Source: an uncultured Chloroflexota bacterium
Lineage (GTDB): Bacteria > Chloroflexota > Anaerolineae > Anaerolineales > Villigracilaceae
NCBI GenBank assembly: GCA_903837815.1
Contig: CAILWD010000303.1
Span: forward strand, 1 to 7,799
Length of the DNA: 7,799 nucleotides
Direction: 5' to 3'
A program made the translations under genes and the position numbers. Below the pieces are notes generated by a model, which saw only the letters and a list, made by a program, of their open reading frames with translations, searched no databases and had not been told where the DNA came from. Below are positions 5,114 through 7,799 of the stretch, piece by piece. The stretch's first letter is position 1. Each line of letters begins with the position of its first letter.

Positions 5114-5136
5114 ACCATCCGCGTTTTGGATAGATG

Positions 5137-6891
5137 TTACTCTGCTAATTTTTTGTAACCGTCTCTTATTACTTGCGCTATCTTTTTTCGTCGTTGCTCC
5201 AGAAATTCCCGATACTCCATTAATTGCCAGTCATTTGGGAGAGCGTGCCAGTAATACATCTGCTCTAATTCTTGTTCTGAAAATCGTGCTTTGTATGCAG
5301 GCACATATTTAGCAGGAGCTTTATCGGAAATATCAATATTGTCAGACCACTCAACCAAAGCATAATTAGCGATTTGATTTGTTTCTCTTTGCTCAGTAAT
5401 CCCAATAGTTTTTAGATACCCCTTTGGAAACAGATGGTGACGATCAAGAGCAGATTTTTTAGCCTTTATCGCAGGGTCTAATAGTTCATTGACACGCATT
5501 TGAGAAAAAAGCACACGTGCGTCTAATAAATTAAGAGCAGCATAATAGGCAAATAGGGAAGGCGTGCGGGCAGATGAGGTAGCCAGTCCGTTTGGAAGTG
5601 TAATATTCCAGTAATCTTCTGTGAGCGTGTCAGTAACAATTTTATTCAACAGCCCCGTAAAGTCGCCCGCGTCGCGAATATCTCTCAGCCTGGTTAGGTC
5701 TTGCTCCATTGTCGATTCAAATGAACCAGAATATCGGGCTGTCATGATAGACATAAAGAACCAACGCGCAATTGTCTTTCGCAAAATGAAATCGTCTACA
5801 TTAAAGTCGCGTTTTCCAGTAAGATAAAAAACATAGCTATAAAGTAAAGCGTTTTCTGATGAAATCATATCGCCGCTTCGGTATCCTGCGGATATTAGTG
5901 CTTTCAAAAATTCGTGCCAATGTTGTAAATCTAGGGTATATGTCTGTGCTTTTTCAAGAACAGAAAACTGTTGCTCGCGGCGGTTGTCGGAGAATTCGCC
6001 CGTTTCCAAATCTTTGCCGCGCAAAATCGAGTAAACATGTTGGAGTCGTGCGCGGCGAAAACCCAAGCCTACGCTCACGCGAAGTATCTGCGAGGGGTCA
6101 GGCTGTATGAAATAATTGAAAGCCGACGCTCCAGTGGTAGAGGGCTGTCGGGCAGAACGGCAGAAATGCTCCAAGTCAGTTCTGCCTTGATCCCAGAATA
6201 CTGACATTAGTGTCAGAATAAAATCTGCTTGATTGAGAATTGTCCCCTTACTATTAATTCGCACAAAAACTTCGGCGACTTCTTCTTCGTTTACGGTATG
6301 GGCAAGTTCAAGCGCGGTGAAAGGGTAATTTTGCAGGTCATATAACTTGTCAATTGCTTCAGATAATTCATCTTCCTCCGCTTCGCTAACTTCTCTATAC
6401 TCACGTAGTTTTCTGAAATAGTCTTTGACAAAGCGATTGCGCGGAACTTCACCTGACCACAAGGCGCTTATATCAGGGATAAATTCAGGGTCACGAACAG
6501 TTGCAGCGTCGGCGACTTCAAATTTCTGGTCTTTGGGACGAAAAGCGATATATATTCTTTCGGGTTTATAGTTTTCCCGAAGCACAGGCAAACCTTTTAT
6601 TACGGCATAAAGCGATGTAAGACGTTGTTGTCCATCTACAATCAACAAGCGAGGCACTTTTTGTTTCTCATCTGTTCCAATTTGGCGATGTCCATTGCCA
6701 ATACCATTTGCCCAAAAAAGCAAATAGCCAACAGGAAAACCTTTGTACATTGAATCAAAGAGGTCTCGTACCTTTGAGTTTAGCCAGACAAAAGGTCTTT
6801 GTAATTCAGGTAATCCAATTTCGCCAAGGTCAATGTCTGCAATTAATTTGGATAATGAATAGTTGACTTCTTTGAAAAGTGTTGCGCTCAT
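5137..6891 (-). CDS. DUF262/HNH protein, GmrSD-like restriction endonuclease
   Basis: A 584-aa protein. The N-terminal DUF262 (ParB/GmrS-like nucleotide-binding) domain shows GLPELQRPFVW (residues 26-36), DGQQRLTSL (86-94) and FVRINSKGT (209-217), the usual DUF262 landmarks. DGQQRLTSL is the motif tied to NTP binding or hydrolysis in this group. The C-terminal ~120 residues carry an HNH-type nuclease signature, DRHHLFPKGYL (His485-His486) with NQIANYALV and NIDISDKAP after it, equivalent to the GmrD-like nuclease half. By analogy with GmrSD, BrxU and SspE it may cut foreign modified DNA; the modification sensed is unknown. No modification or partner gene is next to it, fitting a stand-alone type IV-like system. 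The start at 6891 has a GAGG ribosome site 5-6 bases upstream. The gene is visibly more A+T-rich than the fusion gene, suggesting transfer. Confidence 0.85.
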   Translation of the reverse strand: MSATLFKEVNYSLSKLIADIDLGEIGLPELQRPFVWLNSKVRDLFDSMYKGFPVGYLLFWANGIGNGHRQIGTDEKQKVPRLLIVDGQQRLTSLYAVIKGLPVLRENYKPERIYIAFRPKDQKFEVADAATVRDPEFIPDISALWSGEVPRNRFVKDYFRKLREYREVSEAEEDELSEAIDKLYDLQNYPFTALELAHTVNEEEVAEVFVRINSKGTILNQADFILTLMSVFWDQGRTDLEHFCRSARQPSTTGASAFNYFIQPDPSQILRVSVGLGFRRARLQHVYSILRGKDLETGEFSDNRREQQFSVLEKAQTYTLDLQHWHEFLKALISAGYRSGDMISSENALLYSYVFYLTGKRDFNVDDFILRKTIARWFFMSIMTARYSGSFESTMEQDLTRLRDIRDAGDFTGLLNKIVTDTLTEDYWNITLPNGLATSSARTPSLFAYYAALNLLDARVLFSQMRVNELLDPAIKAKKSALDRHHLFPKGYLKTIGITEQRETNQIANYALVEWSDNIDISDKAPAKYVPAYKARFSEQELEQMYYWHALPNDWQLMEYREFLEQRRKKIAQVIRDGYKKLAE

Positions 6892-6925
6892 TTTTGCCTC
6901 TTTCCCAAAGCATGATATTTATCGA

Positions 6926-6934
6926 ATTATGGCA
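6926..6934 (-). promoter_or_regulatory. Extended -10 promoter element of the DUF262/HNH gene
   Basis: The minus strand reads TGCCATAAT, an extended -10 (TGn + CATAAT, 5 of 6 matches to TATAAT), 34 bases upstream of the start codon. No -35 match is visible. The predicted leader of about 28 bases includes the AAAGAGG ribosome site. Confidence 0.4.
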
Positions 6935-6986
6935 CATTTTTAGAAAATCGGGAGAATAATCACTACCTTTCAGTCTTCAATTCCTC

Positions 6987-6998
6987 TACACTTAACCC
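6987..6998 (+). promoter_or_regulatory. Possible leaderless promoter of the truncated oxidoreductase gene
   Basis: TACACT (6987-6992) is followed by six bases (TAACCC) and the ATG at 6999, with no ribosome site. The same spacing occurs before the 71-aa gene copies. The -35 is not convincing, so this rests on the hexamer and spacing only. Confidence 0.25.
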
Positions 6999-7103
6999 AT
7001 GAGCCATCCCAATCTCCAATCTCCAATTACCAAAATCCGCGTCGGCTGCCCCGCCCACAACTGCGGCGGACGTTGTCTGCTCATCGCGCACATCGAAGAC
7101 ACA
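6999..7103 (+). pseudogene. Truncated N-terminus of a molybdopterin (DMSO reductase-family) oxidoreductase
   Basis: The first 34 or so codons read MSHPNLQSPITKIRVGCPAH then NCGGRCLLIAHIED. The spacing C-x4-C-x3-C in GCPAHNCGGRCLL is the N-terminal iron-sulfur cysteine motif of DMSO reductase-family molybdopterin enzymes, and a strand such as HIED follows in intact members. Those enzymes run to 700 residues or more. Here the similarity stops at about base 7100, where the terminator of the minus-strand PIN module begins. The frame stays open to 7286 only by reading antisense to the 71-aa PIN partner, so the tail is not homologous. It is best read as a gene broken by insertion or deletion at the module's edge. 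The remainder of the gene is not in the window. Confidence 0.7.
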
Positions 7104-7104
7104 A

Positions 7105-7134
7105 AAAAGCCCCCGTCCATTGACGAGGGCTTTT
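7105..7134. terminator. Hairpin terminator of the PIN-type module (bidirectional)
   Basis: AAAAGCCCCCGTC (7105-7117) pairs with GACGAGGGCTTTT (7122-7134), 12 of 13 pairs with a 4-base loop. The A and T runs on both sides allow termination in either direction. It lies 2 bases beyond the stop (7137-7139) of the minus-strand 71-aa gene and marks the junction with the truncated oxidoreductase. Confidence 0.8.
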
Positions 7135-7136
7135 GC

Positions 7137-7352
7137 TTATTTTGCTTTGGCTTGACGTTCTTTCATCATTTCCGCGCCAATCTCGCGGACAGATTTCTTC
7201 GGCAGCTTCTTTTTGCGGTCGCGCGTGTAATCGCCGTGACCAGATTCGTATTGTTGAATAAAGCGAATCGCGCCTGCGGAACCTAGTTCACGCAACAATG
7301 CTTCAAAGCCAATCGTACGGATTTCATAAAGGGTAAGGGTTTCAGTTGTCAT
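7137..7352 (-). CDS. Small partner (putative antitoxin) of the PIN-domain toxin
   Basis: A 71-aa protein with an acidic-to-neutral N-terminus (MTTETLTLYEIRTIGFEALL) and a very basic C-terminus (DRKKKLPKKSVREIGAEMMK, residues 45-64). The central ELGSAGAIRFIQQYESGHGDY block matches a small-protein pattern, 'L-REL--xG--RFlqqfe-G-GDYt-eR', that I recall as often paired with PIN-domain genes in Chloroflexota. I chose ATG 7352 over the in-frame ATG at 7373 because it overlaps the PIN stop as ATGA and has an AGAGGTG ribosome site about 6 bases upstream. No classical DNA-binding fold is obvious; the basic tail could contact nucleic acid. It is the second gene of the pair, so order is toxin first, unlike the usual VapBC. 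Antitoxin role is inferred from pairing only. Confidence 0.7.
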   Translation of the reverse strand: MTTETLTLYEIRTIGFEALLRELGSAGAIRFIQQYESGHGDYTRDRKKKLPKKSVREIGAEMMKERQAKAK

Positions 7353-7792
7353 TTCAGCACCTCTTCCAGCCATTTCACTGGATTTGTCACAATAAAGGAA
7401 AACAATTTTTTATTTCGACTCGAAATCTTCTGGATATTATCGTCGGTGGTCAGGAAGATATCCACTTTGCCCTGTTCGGCAGATGCAAGATGGATGGCGT
7501 CATAACCGTCAATGCCCGATGATTCTAATTTTTCTGCCTGCGCCAATATCTTTTCAGTTGTTTCAATTACTTTATGCGCCTGCCTTGCTAAAAGCAACAG
7601 CCTCTCCTTGCGTTCCGCGTCATTGGTCTGGGCAAGTTCATAAAATAAAACTTCGCTTCCAATCCATTCCCATTCGCGCTGATGGAGCTTTTGCAAAATG
7701 AGCAAAATGGCTTCGCTCTCCAAATGAACGCGAGGTTGGCGTTGGTCATCAAAAGGACGATTCAAACAACAGGTGTCAAGGTATATCTTCAT
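7349..7792 (-). CDS. PIN-domain ribonuclease toxin (VapC-like)
   Basis: A 147-aa PIN-domain protein, predicted Mg-dependent RNase. The N-terminal strand IYLDTCCLNRPFDD supplies Asp6; SEVLFYELAQ supplies Glu47 (Glu52 is an alternative); GYDAIHLASAE supplies Asp98; and DIFLTTDDN supplies Asp117 or Asp118. The four-acid PIN set is therefore complete. LDTCCLNRPFDD is characteristic of one PIN subgroup rather than the LDTnil form of typical VapC. The coding sequence is complete (start at 7792), but its ribosome site and promoter lie past or at the window edge. Its stop overlaps the start of the 71-aa partner as ATGA, so the two are co-translated. The targeted RNA cannot be read from sequence. Confidence 0.88.
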   Translation of the reverse strand: MKIYLDTCCLNRPFDDQRQPRVHLESEAILLILQKLHQREWEWIGSEVLFYELAQTNDAERKERLLLLARQAHKVIETTEKILAQAEKLESSGIDGYDAIHLASAEQGKVDIFLTTDDNIQKISSRNKKLFSFIVTNPVKWLEEVLK

Positions 7793-7799
7793 CGTAAAG

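Noticed and set aside
4765..5118. 117-codon minus-strand frame with an internal repeat
   Set aside because: It is the antisense image of copies C and D and the palindromic block; its repeated YPISSMIFSSAASKS segments simply mirror the duplicated helix.
5137..6891. Looking for a second subunit or methyltransferase beside the DUF262/HNH gene
   Set aside because: Both halves of the GmrSD-like architecture are in one chain and neither neighbour is a modification gene, so no multi-gene restriction operon can be claimed here.
6999..7286. Treating the 95-codon frame as an intact gene
   Set aside because: Only the first ~34 codons resemble a known family; the rest is antisense to the PIN partner gene and its terminator.

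Overview
The window looks like a piece of a Chloroflexota genome, probably an Anaerolineae-type bacterium. This is inferred from the look of the proteins (a glutamate-cysteine ligase-like/M20 fusion, small paired genes of the TumE, HicBA and PIN types) and from palindromic repeats with TGTAGGGGCG/CGCCCCTACA arms, which I associate with that phylum. No rRNA or other marker gene is present, so the assignment is tentative.

Left part (1-3886): the window opens inside the C-terminus of a class I/II PLP aminotransferase, closed by a strong bidirectional hairpin terminator. Converging on it from the minus strand is a two-gene toxin-antitoxin-like operon (97-aa partner, then a DUF6516/TumE-family protein, joined by an ATGA overlap). 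A 70-base divergent gap then leads to a large plus-strand gene of 941 codons. Its N-terminal half resembles the glutamate-cysteine ligase (GCS2) fold and its C-terminal half is a complete M20 metallohydrolase with all metal and catalytic residues visible. Two 31-base palindromes of one repeat family lie inside its coding sequence, in frame, as short peptide insertions.

Middle part (3887-5136): an accessory patch built from one ~71-aa conserved hypothetical gene. One intact copy (4715-4930) and three fragments (3952-4047, 4057-4194, 5025-5113) are present. A complete hicBA toxin-antitoxin module with its own promoter and terminator sits between a truncated copy and the intact copy. A palindromic, MITE-like block (4931-5023) separates the intact copy from the last fragment.

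Right part (5137-7799): a minus-strand, visibly A+T-rich 584-aa DUF262/HNH protein of the GmrSD-like restriction family. Next comes a decapitated fragment of a molybdopterin oxidoreductase gene, about 34 codons with the Fe-S cysteine motif, which ends at the terminator of the next module. The last module is a minus-strand PIN-domain toxin plus a 71-aa partner, again joined by ATGA.

Taken together this is a small defence and toxin-antitoxin accumulation zone (TumE-type, HicBA, PIN-type and a GmrSD-like nuclease in under 8 kb) interleaved with broken genes and repeats, next to ordinary metabolic genes. The least ordinary items are the ligase-hydrolase fusion with in-frame palindromes, and the small-gene repeat array hosting hicBA.
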